Assembly (NCBI GenBank): GCA_949152475.1
Contig: OX424570.1
Location: 15,992,694 to 16,056,693, forward strand
DNA length: 64,000 bases
Direction: 5' to 3'
Source of the DNA: Terebella lapidaria
Lineage: Eukaryota; Annelida; Polychaeta; Terebellida; Terebellidae
The number at the start of each line of letters is the position of its first letter. The stretch's first letter is position 1. Positions 48,247 to 60,698 of this stretch are shown here, piece by piece. Position numbers and translations under genes: made by a program. The notes under the pieces were generated by a model that was not told the origin of the DNA, searched no databases, and saw only the letters and a list, made by a program, of their open reading frames with translations.

Positions 48247-48418
48247 ACTGCCAAATATTTTCTTTGTCAAACGAACTATAATTTTGTGCATTCTCGGACA
48301 TAAGAACGATGCAAATGCAGTCATATAGGTACATCCCGCAAATTGGTCCGAATGGTGACCTACCGTTTTCCTACCTTGAAATCATTTTCGCAATGACGAA
48401 AAGTATATATTATCGGCT

Positions 48419-48856
48419 TTAAGGTAGTCAGCTCCAAACAGTGAGGGGAGGGGGTCAAAGAGTTTTTAAATAAATAACTGTATCAACATAATCTAGAGCT
48501 TCAATATAATTATATGACATATTTTATAGAGTAACTGATCATCCTAAAACTGAAAAGAAAATAGGGGGTCACTGAATCCGTTCGCATGGAAAACACGATG
48601 CAATATGTGTAAGCCTATATGGACAGAAAAATGTGCCAAAATGTTATAATTTATGTCATTATAGGTAAATGTTTGTGATTTTGATCAAATATGTCGAAGA
48701 AACCAGCACGGTGACCCCCTATTTTCTTTTTTCAGTATTAGGATGCTGATGAATTACTCTATAAAATATGTCATTTTGAAGAGATAATATTCAAGAAATA
48801 CATTTTCTTAAATTTTGACTCTTCGTTGCCTCACCGTTTGTAGCGGACTACGTTAA
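48419..48856. mobile_element. TTAA-flanked foldback MITE nested in the Harbinger-like element
   Basis: TTAA at 48419-48422 and 48853-48856. Arms of about 150 bp are inverted: ggtagtcagctccaaacagt at the left and accgtttgtagcggactac at the right, then gacatattttatagagtaa against ttactctataaaatatgtca, and gaaaatagggggtcac against gtgaccccctattttc. No coding capacity. Confidence 0.8.
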
Positions 48857-49470
48857 TTCGTTGTTAGGTTATATGTCATGAGAATTGTGAGACTAAGTAA
48901 TCGTTTTTTTTTAATTTAAGCAAAATTATGTAATCTTGAACGGATGCCTTTAGCGATAGAACGAGCAGAGCGATCCATATCAAAATACAGCACAAAGGTT
49001 CATAATTGACAAGAAAACCCAGGGTAAAATACTTGATTTCAGTGAAAATTATCAAAATTGACCCATCTCACAGATAATGTTGGTTAAAATTACCTATAAT
49101 TCCGATACCATACTGAAGAGAATCTTTAATCAAAAGTTTGTGTTTTAATGCACAATGTCATACGACAATCGTTTCAGAATGATAATTTAGAAACAACTTG
49201 AAATCACGAGACAATCTAGTATAATTCGTTGAGGTTTGGCAGGGTAACTGAGTTCGAATCAGTGTGATGGGCATCACCACGCCAGCTGAATGTAACAAGT
49301 TATTGACGGCAGAGTGGACTTTTTGCTGTCAGTCTATTTTGTGTTAACATAAAATCTCTCACGAAATATAATATATTTGTACCGATAGCTAGAGTGATGA
49401 TGCTACCATCTGGGCATAAAACCCTCGCTTCCTCACTATCTGATGATTTTATTTGGTGAGTTACTGTAGG

Positions 49471-50650
49471 TCACCCCTTTGATGATGATCGTCTTTTGAT
49501 GGAAATGATGGTACCCGGGTGGTATTTTAGGCTCTTGGTTGACCCGTGTTGGTCAAGCTGTGCATTCTGGAGGCCGAGGTACCTTTTCCTCATCAGATTA
49601 TGAAGGCAGACACATGTTTCGATGATGAGTCTCGCTATTTCGGGAGTTTGCTGCATGGTTGTCAGCAGGAGCTTAAACCTTTGCGCCAGTATGCCGAAAG
49701 CATTCTCCACCACGCGTCTCCCTCTAGAAAACCTGTAGTTAGCGATAATTTCTTGCCTTGTCCTGCCGCGCTGAGCAAAGGGTTACATGAGATATATTCT
49801 CAGTCCGAATGCGTCGTCCCCTAGGATGAAGTACGGCATGTTCCTGTCATCGTTCAGTCAGGATCTGGGAAGCCAATGGATCCATCTTCCAGACAGTCTT
49901 TTAGCTCCGAATAGTTGTAGATTTGAGCATCAGACTGAGAACCGTGTCCATCCACGTCTATCCACAAAAAACTGTAGTTAGCGTCCACCAAGGCCATGAA
50001 CACCAATGAAAAGAAGCCTTTGTAGTTATGATACAATGTTCCAGAGTTCGGAGGACATCTAATTGCCACGTGCTTCCGTCGATGGCCCCACAGGCATGTG
50101 GCACATTCCACTTTCTCAGGAAATCTTCGGAAATTGCCCGCCTTTCTTCTGATGTTGTAGGACACGTAATGACCTCGTCTTTCAGTTCTTCTACAAGCCT
50201 GACATACTTCTGGAATAAACAGGCATATTGTGTTACGGGCCATTCTGAAGTCAAATTGAAGTGATGGATATTTGTCACCAGAAATGAGGTGTATTATCGT
50301 TACTGCAAGTTTCAGTCCCGGTTCAAGTGCATTCCTGTATCGATTGTTTTGCTTCTGGATTCTGGGCCTAACCCGGTTCAGCAGCTCATCAAACATTTCA
50401 GCAGACATCCTCAAGTAGTTTAACAAAGACGGCTGATCTTCCATGCGAAGTTCGCAGGAAGGCGATCATAATGACCATAGAGAAGTCGTCTTTCTGCAGA
50501 AAGCCGCGGACGCACCCAGCAAGACCTTCGTTTTCTGTTTCGCCTCCTCATCCTCCTCATTAGTATGAGGGCTTGGTAATCGAGTTCGATTTGTCTCTGT
50601 ACTAATATGGCTCTTAATAGTGTGGCCTCCTCCATGTTGCACGTTGACAT
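49471..50650 (-). pseudogene. PIF/Harbinger (DDE_Tnp_4-type) transposase, frameshifted
   Basis: Read from 50,650 downwards. An arginine-rich N-terminus (MRRRNRKRR) is followed by LNYLRMSAEMFDELL, RPRIQKQNNRYRNALEPGLK, IHLISGDKYPSLQFDF, then in a shifted frame CGAIDGSTW with the first catalytic aspartate, back to YHNYKGFFSLVFMALVD, the second aspartate area (IDVDGHGSQSDAQIY) and finally VENAFGILAQRF with the catalytic glutamate, then CVCLHNLM. These are standard Harbinger nuclease blocks in order, but they lie in at least three frames with breaks near 50,440, 50,110-50,280 and 49,710-49,860, so no active enzyme is expected. Confidence 0.88.
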
Positions 50651-51365
50651 AAAAAATTTGACAGGAGTGCATCTTCAACGTTTATACCCGCAATTTGTTT
50701 GAGATTACCCCCAGCGTGTTAGAGCGTAGTTTGACCGTGGTCAGGGCATGGTGGGCGTATAATAATCGTTGTTCGAAAGTGCTAAGCGTATCAGCGACGC
50801 ATCATGGTCATGGCGAGAGCAGGATAGCATCACAGGCGCATCTCCGGGGGCGCAGGAAGGGCATTGTAAGGACCACCCAATGTTCGTGATCCCAACACGC
50901 TCACTCTGCAGTCATCAAATTCGTATCACGATCAATTTGCGAGCACACGGCGCCCACCCTGTTTTCACTACGCTGAAAGTGCGCCCCCACTGCGCTCACT
51001 TTTCACCACGCTGGTACCACGATTTTTTCAACATGTTCAAAATTTCGCCACGCTCTCCACGGTCATGGTGACCACCCCAAGATTGATGGACCTCGTTATA
51101 CGTCCATAGAAGACCAAACTGCGATCGTCCTGCGTGCTATACGATTCAACCACGCTCGATGAGCGCAGAACGGGCGTAGTGAGATCGGGCCCTGGTGTGA
51201 TGGGGGTAGCTACCAATATTCGCTATACCATAGACGTGGTTTAATCTACACTTTTGTGAGAGGGCTTGTGGGGGCGGTGAGCGGGACCCGGGTTGTTTTG
51301 TTTCCCTGAGACCCTCCCTTATGTGGCCATTGCAAGAATACTCAGTGCCACAAAATACGAACCAT

Positions 51366-51419
51366 GTAGTATTCCCACTTAATAATATATATTAAAATAA
51401 TATTAAGTGGGAATACTAC
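51366..51419. repeat. Perfect 19-bp inverted repeat
   Basis: gtagtattcccacttaata (51366-51384) and its exact reverse complement (51401-51419) around a 16-bp AT loop. It lies about 160 bp outside the right TIR of the Harbinger-like element. The rest of 51,208-51,870 holds no recognisable gene. Confidence 0.8.
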
Positions 51420-51875
51420 ACTTAATACTACAATAATACACTTAATCATCAGAATATATTAACCCAGTTGCTAATGTGACCCAATCTCACGAAGAGTGAG
51501 TCATGAAACGTGTGATATAAGGCTGTTACGGGTCAGGGGGTACGTACAGTTCATATACAAAAATGGACCCAAGTAACGTATATTGCTTCTTAATACTACT
51601 CGTCCATTGAAAATATACCATTTAGTCCGTCTCGCATCTTTATATCCTTATTGAAAATAGAGGAAAGCCCAGGATAACACTTGGGACCAAAAATGGAGGC
51701 TAGCATTCCGCCTTTCTTGAAATATCGTATATAGTTTCATCATATAGTATCCTTGATTTCATCTTCGTTTGATGCCATACGCATTATTCACCCTCCGATT
51801 AATGGATACTAACGAATTACGGATATGACCATGAAAAACGGGAGTCATTTGAGTTCAATATATCGTTCATTTTTA

Positions 51876-53805
51876 GGTTACCGGACCTATGGTCCGATAA
51901 CCTATTGGCATGGCGTTGCGTCCGTCGTCCGTCCGTCCGTCTGTCCGTCCGTCGTCCGTCCGTTCACATTTTAGGTTACCGGACCTATAGTCCGATAACC
52001 TATTGGCATGGCGTTGCGTCCGTCGTCCGTCGTCCGTCCGTCCGTCCGTCCGTCCGTCGTCCGTCCGTTCACATTTTTATCTTTAAAGTATATGGTCCGA
52101 TCTTTCTGAAATTTTGCACAAAAATACCTAAAAATATTTCCAGGAAAGGTTTTTTTTAGTTTTCTGATTTCTGCATTTTTTTCAAAATGGCGGCCGTTTT
52201 CGTCGAAAAATGGCCAATTTTGGACTTTGACGGTTGTTTTCTCAAAATCTGTTCAGTAACTTTTTTTCTTATTGATGCACAACACTCCCCATATGTACCC
52301 CTGTGACATGTATAAATTTCGTTGCCCTTGAATCGCTCGAAGTGGGCCATTTTGGGCCCAAATTCGGCCCAAATGGGACTTTCTCATGTTAAATTCTCCT
52401 ATGCTTTATAATGGGACACAATAAGCCTGATATCTCACTTAATATTGCGATTAGAGACTAGGAATCAATTGTGGACATATAGGAAATGATATATGCTGAA
52501 TATTCTCGTGACCTTGAATTTGACCTGTGACCTCAGTTTCAAGGTCAGAGAACAAAATGGCTAATATCTCGCTTATTATCGACTTTACAGCTCAGGAATC
52601 AATTGTGGACATATAGGAAATGATATCAGCCGAATATTCTGATGACCTTGAATTTGACCTTTGACCTCATTTCAAGGTCACACGGCAAAATGGCTAATAT
52701 TTCGCTTCTTATCGACTTTACAGCTTAGGAATCAATTAACAACATATAGGAATTGATATATGCAGATTATTGTCATGACCTTGAATTTGACCTTTGACCT
52801 CATTTTCAAGGTCACAGGACAAAATGGCTAATATCTCACTTATTATCGATTTTACAGCTTAGGGATCATTTGTGGACATGTAGGAAATGATATATGCTGA
52901 ATATTCTTGTGACTGAGAATTTGACCTCTGACCTTTGTTTCAAGGTCCGAGAACAAAATGGCTAATATCTCGCTTATTATCGACTTTACAGCTTAGGAAT
53001 CAATTGTGGACATATAGGGAATGATATCAACCGAATATTCTGATGACTTTGAATTTGACCTTTGACCTCATTTTCAAGGTCAAAGGACAATATGGCTAAT
53101 ATCTCGCTTGTTTCTGGCTTTACAGCTTAGGAATCAATTATGGACATATAGGAAATGATATCAACCGAATATTCTGATGACCTTGAATTTGACCTTTGAC
53201 CTCATTTTCAAGGTCAAAAGACAAAATGGCTAATATCTCGCTTATTATCTACTTTACAGCTTAGGAATCAATTGTGGACATATAGGAAATGATATCAACC
53301 GAATATTCTGATGACCTTGAATTTGACCTTTGACCTCATTTTCAAGGTCACATGGCAAAATAGCTAGTATCTCGCTTGTTATCGACTTTACAGCTTAGGA
53401 ATCAATTGTTAACATATAGGAAATGATATATGCAGATTATTGTCATGACCTTGAATTTGATCTTTGACCTCTTTTTCAATTTCACAGGACAAAATGGGTA
53501 ATATATCACTTGTTATCAATTTTACAGCTTAGGGATCACTTGTGGATATGTAGGAAATGATATATGCTGAATATTCTCGTGACTTTGAATTTGACCTCTG
53601 ACCTCATTTTCATGGTCAAGAACACAAAATGGCTAAAGTCTCACTTATTATCGACTTTACAGCTTAGGAATCAGTTGTGGACATATAGGAAATGATGAAA
53701 GCCTAATATTCTGATGACCTTGAATTTGACCTTTGATCTCATTTTCAAGGTCACAGGAATATAAAACATATTTTGTCCGGTAACCTGTCTTAGCCCTTGG
53801 GCTAA
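51876..53805 (+). mobile_element. Hairpin-ended minisatellite element 1
   Basis: Starts with a 27-bp near-palindrome (ggttaccggacct / ggtccgataacc, 51876-51902), duplicated at 51974-52000, each followed by a ccgtcgtccgt tract. Then comes a head of about 420 bp (aaaatggcggccgttttcg), about ten 134-bp units (52,500-53,760) and a terminal hairpin ttagccc tt gggctaa (53790-53805) preceded by ccggtaacc. No protein coding. Same organisation as the elements at 55,035 and 57,981. Confidence 0.8.
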
Positions 53806-55034
53806 TTTTCTCAATAACCACAAAATCTTCTTAATTTGATAAATTGAAGGAGCATAGTGTAGTGTTCAGACTTGAGTGTTCAGCTGTAATCAATTCAGGA
53901 TATTCCAGTTCTAGGTTTGTGTATTTAATTTTCGATTGCACTATTAATGTTTATTGTACGTCCTATACAACCTATAGAAATGAAGCTCGGACCTATCTTT
54001 GCTAATTCATGTGATGTTCGTGTGAAAATATTCAAGTGTGTGGTTCAAGTCCTGTCTTTAAGCCAAAATGTTTCGAATTGCAGGAATTGTTTGTATTGAA
54101 TTTGCATTACGAAATGCGACATGTGACCTGTGAGCTAACGTTACAAACTGACCTGTGTACAACAAAATGCAACTTGAATATTTGTTATATACACGTTTCC
54201 GTAATAAAGCATTATTATGAGATAGTCATATGTACGAGATCATTTCTCGCTTCTATTCTGTATCAACTCACGGTACATATGTAGCAACTCCATAGTTTAT
54301 AGCTCCAAGGCCACATTCTCATATCAGTTTATAGCTCGCATGCCACATGTCCCAGATCGCATTTCGTATAAATGGGAATTCTAGTTTGATGTGTGGGTCA
54401 AATACGATCGTGGTGTCAGATCCAACAACAACAAAATATTGGGGAGGAGTTCTCCTCATGAAATGTGTATACGGTGCAATTTGTTGGGAATATTCAGGAT
54501 GTACTGATAGAAGTATGTGGACACACTTTGAATGACTGGTAACTTGAAAAGCTGTACCACTGTTGGTCAAATTTGATGGTGATACAAATATATTGCTTGC
54601 TTCATGAACGAGGCCATTGATTTCTCACTGCATAACAGGATGGAAACATCCTGTCTGCATTAGTCATGGAAATTTCTTGATTTGCTTCTGAATATTTCTG
54701 TTGCAGTATAGAAGTTAGGAATAATACAATCAGTAAATTTGAAATGATGTACTTATTCTTCGGACCCAAATATTCGTTTTTGTTATAATTGTAGGTAAAT
54801 TATTGATTTTGAATCATTGGTGTATTTTGTGCAAAATGATAAACATTGTGCAAAATGGAGCACAGATTGTTTATCGTAGATGTTATAACAGAACTGTGGA
54901 GAGCACCGACACAAATTAAAATTTTAAGTTATGAATGATACAAAACACTGAATAAATCAAATATCACAGTTTTTGGGTTTTTTTTCAAATAAATTCTGAT
55001 GCATGGTAAACATATGGCAATTTTCACGTTTTTA
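53806..55034. other. Spacer between hairpin-ended elements, no gene seen
   Basis: AT-rich single-copy-looking DNA. The open frames at 54,036-54,570 on both strands are short and show no domain features. Confidence 0.45.
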
Positions 55035-57980
55035 GGTTACCGGACCTATGGTCCGATAACCTATTGGCATGGCGTTGCGTCCGTCGTCCGTCGTCGTCGT
55101 CCACATTTTTATCTTTTTTGTTTACGGGCGAATTTTTCTGAAATTTTGCACAAAAATACTTAAAAATAATTCAAGAAGGATGTATTTTTTAGTTTTTTGA
55201 TTTTCGCATTTTTTTCAAAATGGCGGCCGTTTTCGACGAAAAATGCCTGATTTTGGACTTTGGCGGCCATTTTCTCAAAATCTGTTCAGTAACTTTTTTT
55301 CTTTTTGATACATAAGACTCCTCGTATGTACTCCTATGATGTCTATAAATTTCGTTGCGCTTGAATCGCTCGAAGTGGGCCAGTTTGGCCCAAACTCGGC
55401 CCAAATGGGACTTTCCCATGTTAAATTCTCCTATGCTTTATAATGGGACACATTATGCCTAATATCTCACTTGATATTGAGATTAGAGACTAGGAATCAA
55501 TTGTGGACATATAGGAAATGATATATGCTGCATATTCTCGTGACCTTGAATTTGACCCCTGACCTCAGTTTCAAGGTCAGAGCACAAAATAGCTTATATC
55601 TCGCTTATTATCGACTCTACAGCTTAGGGATCAATTGTGGACATATAGGAAATAATATATGCTGAATATTCTCGTGACCTTGAATTTGACCTCTGACCTC
55701 AGTTTCAAGGTCAGAGCACAAAATGGCTTATATCTCGCTTATTATGGACTCTACAGCTTAGGAATCAATTGTGGACATATAGGAAATGATATATGCTGAA
55801 TATTCTGATGACCTTGAATTTGACCTTCGACCTCATTTTCAAGGTCACAGGACAAAATGGCTAATATCTCGCTTGTTATCGACTTTACAGCTTAGGAATC
55901 AATTATGAACATATAGGAAATGATATATGCAGATTATTGTCATGACCTTGAATTTGACCTTTGACCTCATTTTCAAGGTCACAGGACAAAATGGCTAATA
56001 TCTCACTTATTATCGATTTTACAGCTTAGGAATCAATTGTGGATATATAGGAAATGATATATGCTGAATATTCTCGTGACCTTGAATTTGACCTTTGACC
56101 TCATTTTCAAGGTCACAGGACAAAATGGCTAATATCTCGCTTATTATCGACTTTACAGTTTAGGAATCAATTGTGAACATATAGGAAATGATATATGCTG
56201 AATATTTTCGTGACCTTGAATTTGACCTTTGACCTCATTTCCAAGGTCGCAGGACAAAAATGCTAATATCTCGCTTATTATCGACTTTACAGCTTAGGAA
56301 TCAATTGTGAACATATAGGAAATGATATATGCTGAATATTCTCGTGGCCTTGAATTTGAGCTTTGACCTCATTTTCAAGGTCACAGGACAAAATGGCCAA
56401 TATCTTGCTTATTAGCGACTTTACAGCTTAGGAATCGATTGTGAACATATAGGAAATGATATATGCTGAAAATTCTCGTGACCTTGAATTTGACCTTTGA
56501 CCTCATTTTCAAGGTCACAGGACAAAACGGCCAATATCTTGCTTATTAGCGACTTTACAGCTTAGGAATCAATTGTGAACATATAGGAAATGATATATGC
56601 TGAAAATTCTCATGACCTTGAATTTGACCTTTGACCTCATTTTCAAGGTCACATGACAAAATGGCTAATATCTCGCTTATTATCGACTTTACAGCTTAGG
56701 AATCAATTGTGAACATATAGGAAATGATATATGCTGAATATTCTCATGACCTTGAATTTGACCTTTGACCTCATTTTCAAGGTCACAGGACAAAATGGCC
56801 AATATCTTGCTTGTTAGCGCCTTTACAGCTTAGAAATCAATTGTGAACATATAGGAAATGATATATGCTGAATATTCTAGTGAGCTTGAATTTGACTTTT
56901 GACCTCATTTTCAAGGTTAAGAGGACAAAATGGCTAATATCTCGCTTATTATCGACTTTACAGCTTAGGAATCAATTGTGAACATATAGGAAATGATATA
57001 TGCTGATTATTCTCGTGGCCTTGAATTTGAGCTTTGACCTCATTTTCAAGGTCACAGGACAAAATGGCCAATATCTTGCTTATTAGCGACTTTACAGCTT
57101 AGGAATCGATTGTGAACATATAGGAAATGATATATGCTGAAAATTCTCGTGACCTTGAATTTGACATTTGACCTCATTTTCAAGGTCACAGGACAAAACG
57201 GCCAATATCTTGCTTATTAGCGACTTTACAGCTTAGGAATCAATTGTGAACATATAGGAAATGATATATGCTGAAAATTCTCATGACCTTGAATTTGACC
57301 TTTGACCTCATTTTCAAGGTCACATGACAAAATGGCTAATATCTCGCTTATTATCGACTTTACAGCTTAGGAATCAATTGTGAACATATAGGAAATGATA
57401 TATGCTGAATATTCTCATGACCTTGAATTTGACCTTTGACCTCATTTTCAAGGTCACAGGACAAAATGGCCAATATCTTGCTTATTAGCGCCTTTACAGC
57501 TTAGAAATCAATTGTGAACATATAGGAAATGATATATGCTGAATATTCTAGTGACCTTGAATTTGACTTTTGACCTCATTTTCAAGGTTAACAGGACAAA
57601 ATGGCTAATATCTCGCTTATTATCGACTTTACAGCTTAGGAAACAATTGTGAACATATAGGAAATGATAAATTCTGAATATTTTAATGATATTGAATTTG
57701 ACCTTTGACCTAAATTTCAAGGTCAGTCATTTTATTTTCAAAGTCATATTACAAAATGGCTTATATCTCGCTTATTATCAAATTTACAGCTTAGGGGTCC
57801 ATAGTGAACATATAGGAAATGATGTATGCTGAATAGTTTGGTGATCTAGAATTTAACCTTTGATCCCATTTTCAAGGTTAGAGATATGGCGATTTCAGTG
57901 GTCACCTTGAATTTGACCTTCAACTTTCTCGGCTTAACTCTGTATATTTCTCCGGTAACCTTTCTAGCCCATTGGGCTAA
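55035..57980 (+). mobile_element. Hairpin-ended minisatellite element 2
   Basis: 5' near-palindrome at 55035-55061, short ccgtcgtccgtcgtcgtcg tract, head to about 55,480, then about 18 units of 134 bp (55,540-57,920), and terminal ctagccc at gggctaa (57964-57980). Contains a higher-order repeat: the block with gtggccttgaatttgagc recurs 671 bp later (56344 and 57015), i.e. five 134-bp units plus one base. Confidence 0.82.
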
Positions 57981-60212
57981 TTTTTTATCTTTGAAGTATA
58001 CGGTCCGATCTTTCTGAAATTTTGCACAAAAATACCTAAAAATATTCCCAGGAAAGGTTTTTTTTATTTTTTTTATTTTCGCATTTTTTTCAAAATGGCG
58101 GCCATTTTCGACGAAAAATGCCTGATTTTGAACTTTGACGGCCATTTTCTCAAAATCTGTTCAGTAACTTTTTTTCTTTTTGATACATAACACTCCTCAT
58201 ATGTACTCCTGTGATGTGTATCAGTTTCGTCGCGCTTGAATCGCTCGAAGTGGGCCATTTTGGCCCAAACTCGGCCCAGATAGGACTTTCCCATGTTAAA
58301 CTTTCCTATGCTTCATAATCGGACACATTAAGCCTAATATCTCACTTAATATTGAGATTAGAGACTAGGAATCAATTGTGGACATATAGGAAATGATATA
58401 TACTGAATATTCTCGTGACCTTGAATTTGACCCCTGACCTCGGTTTCAAGGTCAGAACGACCATTTTCGTCGAAAAATGGCCAATTTTGGACTTTGACGA
58501 TCGTTTTCTCAAAATCTGTTCAGTAACTTTTCTTCTTATTGATGCATAACACTCCTCATATGTACCCCTGTGACATGTATAAATTTCATTGCCCTTGAAT
58601 CATTCGAAGTGGGCCATTTTGGGCCCAAACTCGGCCCAGGTGTGACTTTCCCATGTTAAATTTTCCTATGCTTTATAATGGGACACATTAAGCCTAATAT
58701 CTCACTTAATATTGAGATTAGAGACTAGGAATCAATTGTGGACATATAGGAAATGATATATGCTGAATATTCTCGTGACCTTGAATTTGACCTTTGACCT
58801 CATTTTCAAGGTCACAGGACAAAATGGCTAATATATCGCTTGTTATCGACTTTACAGCTTAGAAATCAATTGTGAACATATAGGAAATGATATATGCTGA
58901 ATATTCTCGTGACCTTGAATTTGACCTTTGACCTCATTTTCAAGGTCACAGGACAAAATGGCTAATATCTCGCTTATTATCGACTTTACAGCTTAGGAAT
59001 CCATTGTGAACATATAGGAAATGATATATGCTGAATATTCTCATGACCTTGAATTTGACCTTTAACCTCATTTCCAAGGTCACAGGACAAAATTGCCAAT
59101 ATCTCGCTTATTCTCGACTTGACGGCTTAGGAATCAATTGTGAACATATAGGAAATGATATATGCTGAATATTCTAGTGACCTTGAATTTCACCCTTGAC
59201 CTAAATTTCAAGGTTAGTCTTTTTATTTTCAAGGTCAGAATACAAAATGGCTTATATCTCGCTTATTATCAAATTTACAGCTTAGGGGTCCATAGTGAAC
59301 ATATAGGAAATGATGTATGCTGAATATTTTGGTGATCTAGAATTTGACCTTTGATCTCATTTTCAAGGTCAGAGAACAAAATGGCTAATATGTCGCTTAT
59401 TATCATCTTTACATCTGCCCCTGATGACGTGTGTCTTTGGATAAACTATTTGGTCGGGCTTTGTTTCTATTGCAAAATGTTGTATTTTACCTTTCTTATT
59501 GGCATCATCAAAATTTGATTGTATTGGTGGTAATAGATTGATACTTACATTTATACCACTGAGTCGGTGTCACTGCTGGCGGACGTTAAATCTGTCCCCG
59601 AGGATACCATCAACTCAGTAGCCTTCGGGCTTGTGATTGGGTACTTTTGTACTTGTCATGTATCTATTCCATGGGGTTAGATTCGGATTTCTAAATTATT
59701 TTCATAGGTTGTTGGGCAGTTGTATACTAATTCCATCTGGTGTACAGTAGAAACAACTACATTTAACACATTGTCTGCCCCTGAAGACGCCAGTGTGTCT
59801 TTGGATAAACTATTTGGTCGGGCTTTGTTTGTTTCTATTGCAAAATGTAGTATTTTACGTTTCTTATTGGCATCATCAAAATCTGATTGTATTGGTGGTA
59901 ATAGATTGATACTTACATTTACAGCATAGGAATCAATTGCGAATATAGAGGAATGATATGTACTGAATATTTTCATGACCTTGAACTTTAGCTTTGACCT
60001 CATTTTCAAGGTCACATCACAGAATGGCTAATGTCTCACTGATTATCGACTTTACAGCTTAGGAATTTATTGTGGACATACTAGAAGTGATATATTTGTT
60101 AAAAATTTCATGGCCTTGAATTTATCAGTGACTTTATTTTCAAGGTCACTGGACAAAAGGCTAATATCTAAAATGTATATTGTCCGGTAACCTTTCTTAG
60201 CCCTTGGGCTAA
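57981..60212 (+). mobile_element. Hairpin-ended minisatellite element 3, 5'-truncated and interrupted
   Basis: Joined directly to the end hairpin of element 2, it lacks its own 5' palindrome and starts inside the head. A second partial head begins at about 58,462. About six 134-bp units follow (58,700-59,400), an interspersed repeat R1 interrupts at 59,408-59,925, and the array resumes until ttagccc tt gggctaa (60197-60212). Confidence 0.75.
59408..59925 (+). repeat. Interspersed repeat R1, more than one unit in permuted order, inside element 3
   Basis: tctgcccctgatgacg ... ggataaactatttggtcggg occurs at 59,411-59,460 and again at 59,772-59,822, with the other half (gtccccgaggataccatcaa, tctattccatggggtt) between them. 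This is the reverse complement of the intron 4 repeat of the SLC16 copies. The order suggests a tandem or permuted insertion. Confidence 0.75.
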
Positions 60213-60668
60213 TTTTTGTATACGGTTCTAGTACAGCGAAGTATCCAAACAATATGCGTTGGTGCGTAACATGTATACTAGTTTAGTTCTAATCAAACGA
60301 ACAGCTCCACTATTGATTTGCCATATCATACCAGTTCGTAATGCATGACTATTGTGGGGTTTTTTTTATATTCTTCCAGGAACCGTTTGACAAGTCACCC
60401 AGTCACACCGTGATAATAATACGGCAAGACAAAATGTTCAATAAAAGTCATCATAATTATTACTGCCAGTTAGCCACAGGAATTTGAACGAATGAGTGAT
60501 GGATTGTATTGTCAACGATGGGTGCCGCACCTTAATACGTGCTTGGTACATCAGTGCATGTTTTTCAGGGCAGAACGAAGTTCATACAGGAATTAATTGA
60601 ATCCGGTTATCACGTCAATAACACCTGCAAACCATCAGCATTTTGTCATTTCGCTCAGTACTAATCAC
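60213..60668. other. Upstream region of the kringle gene, nothing recognised
   Basis: About 450 bp without repeats or a clear TATA box. Any promoter of the kringle gene should be here. Confidence 0.4.
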
Positions 60669-60698
60669 ATGGAAGGCATTACCGACCACACAACCAAC

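Larger units (their letters stand above)
46811..51207. mobile_element. Decayed PIF/Harbinger-like DNA transposon with TIRs
   Basis: Left end cccccatcacaccagagccc (from 46812) is matched by the inverse of the right end gggccctggtgtgatggggg (to 51206), continuing atctcact(g/a)cg. Many cacgctc/gagcgtg-type motifs lie just inside both ends (46,830-47,120 and 50,700-51,180), as expected for subterminal transposase sites. The transposase remnant is at 49,471-50,650 on the minus strand. Target duplication could not be fixed. The second, Myb-like gene of such elements was not found; 47,200-48,400 and 48,857-49,470 show nothing recognisable. Confidence 0.8.

Noticed and set aside
51905..52159. 84-codon open frame rich in SVRRPSV
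   Set aside because: It is translation of the ccgtccgtc simple repeat at the start of the hairpin-ended element.
53790..53805. Canonical Helitron 3' end
   Set aside because: The ttagccc-tt-gggctaa hairpin ends in CTAA before T, but a true Helitron hairpin lies several bases before CTRR and a TC start was not found, so only a loose analogy is claimed.
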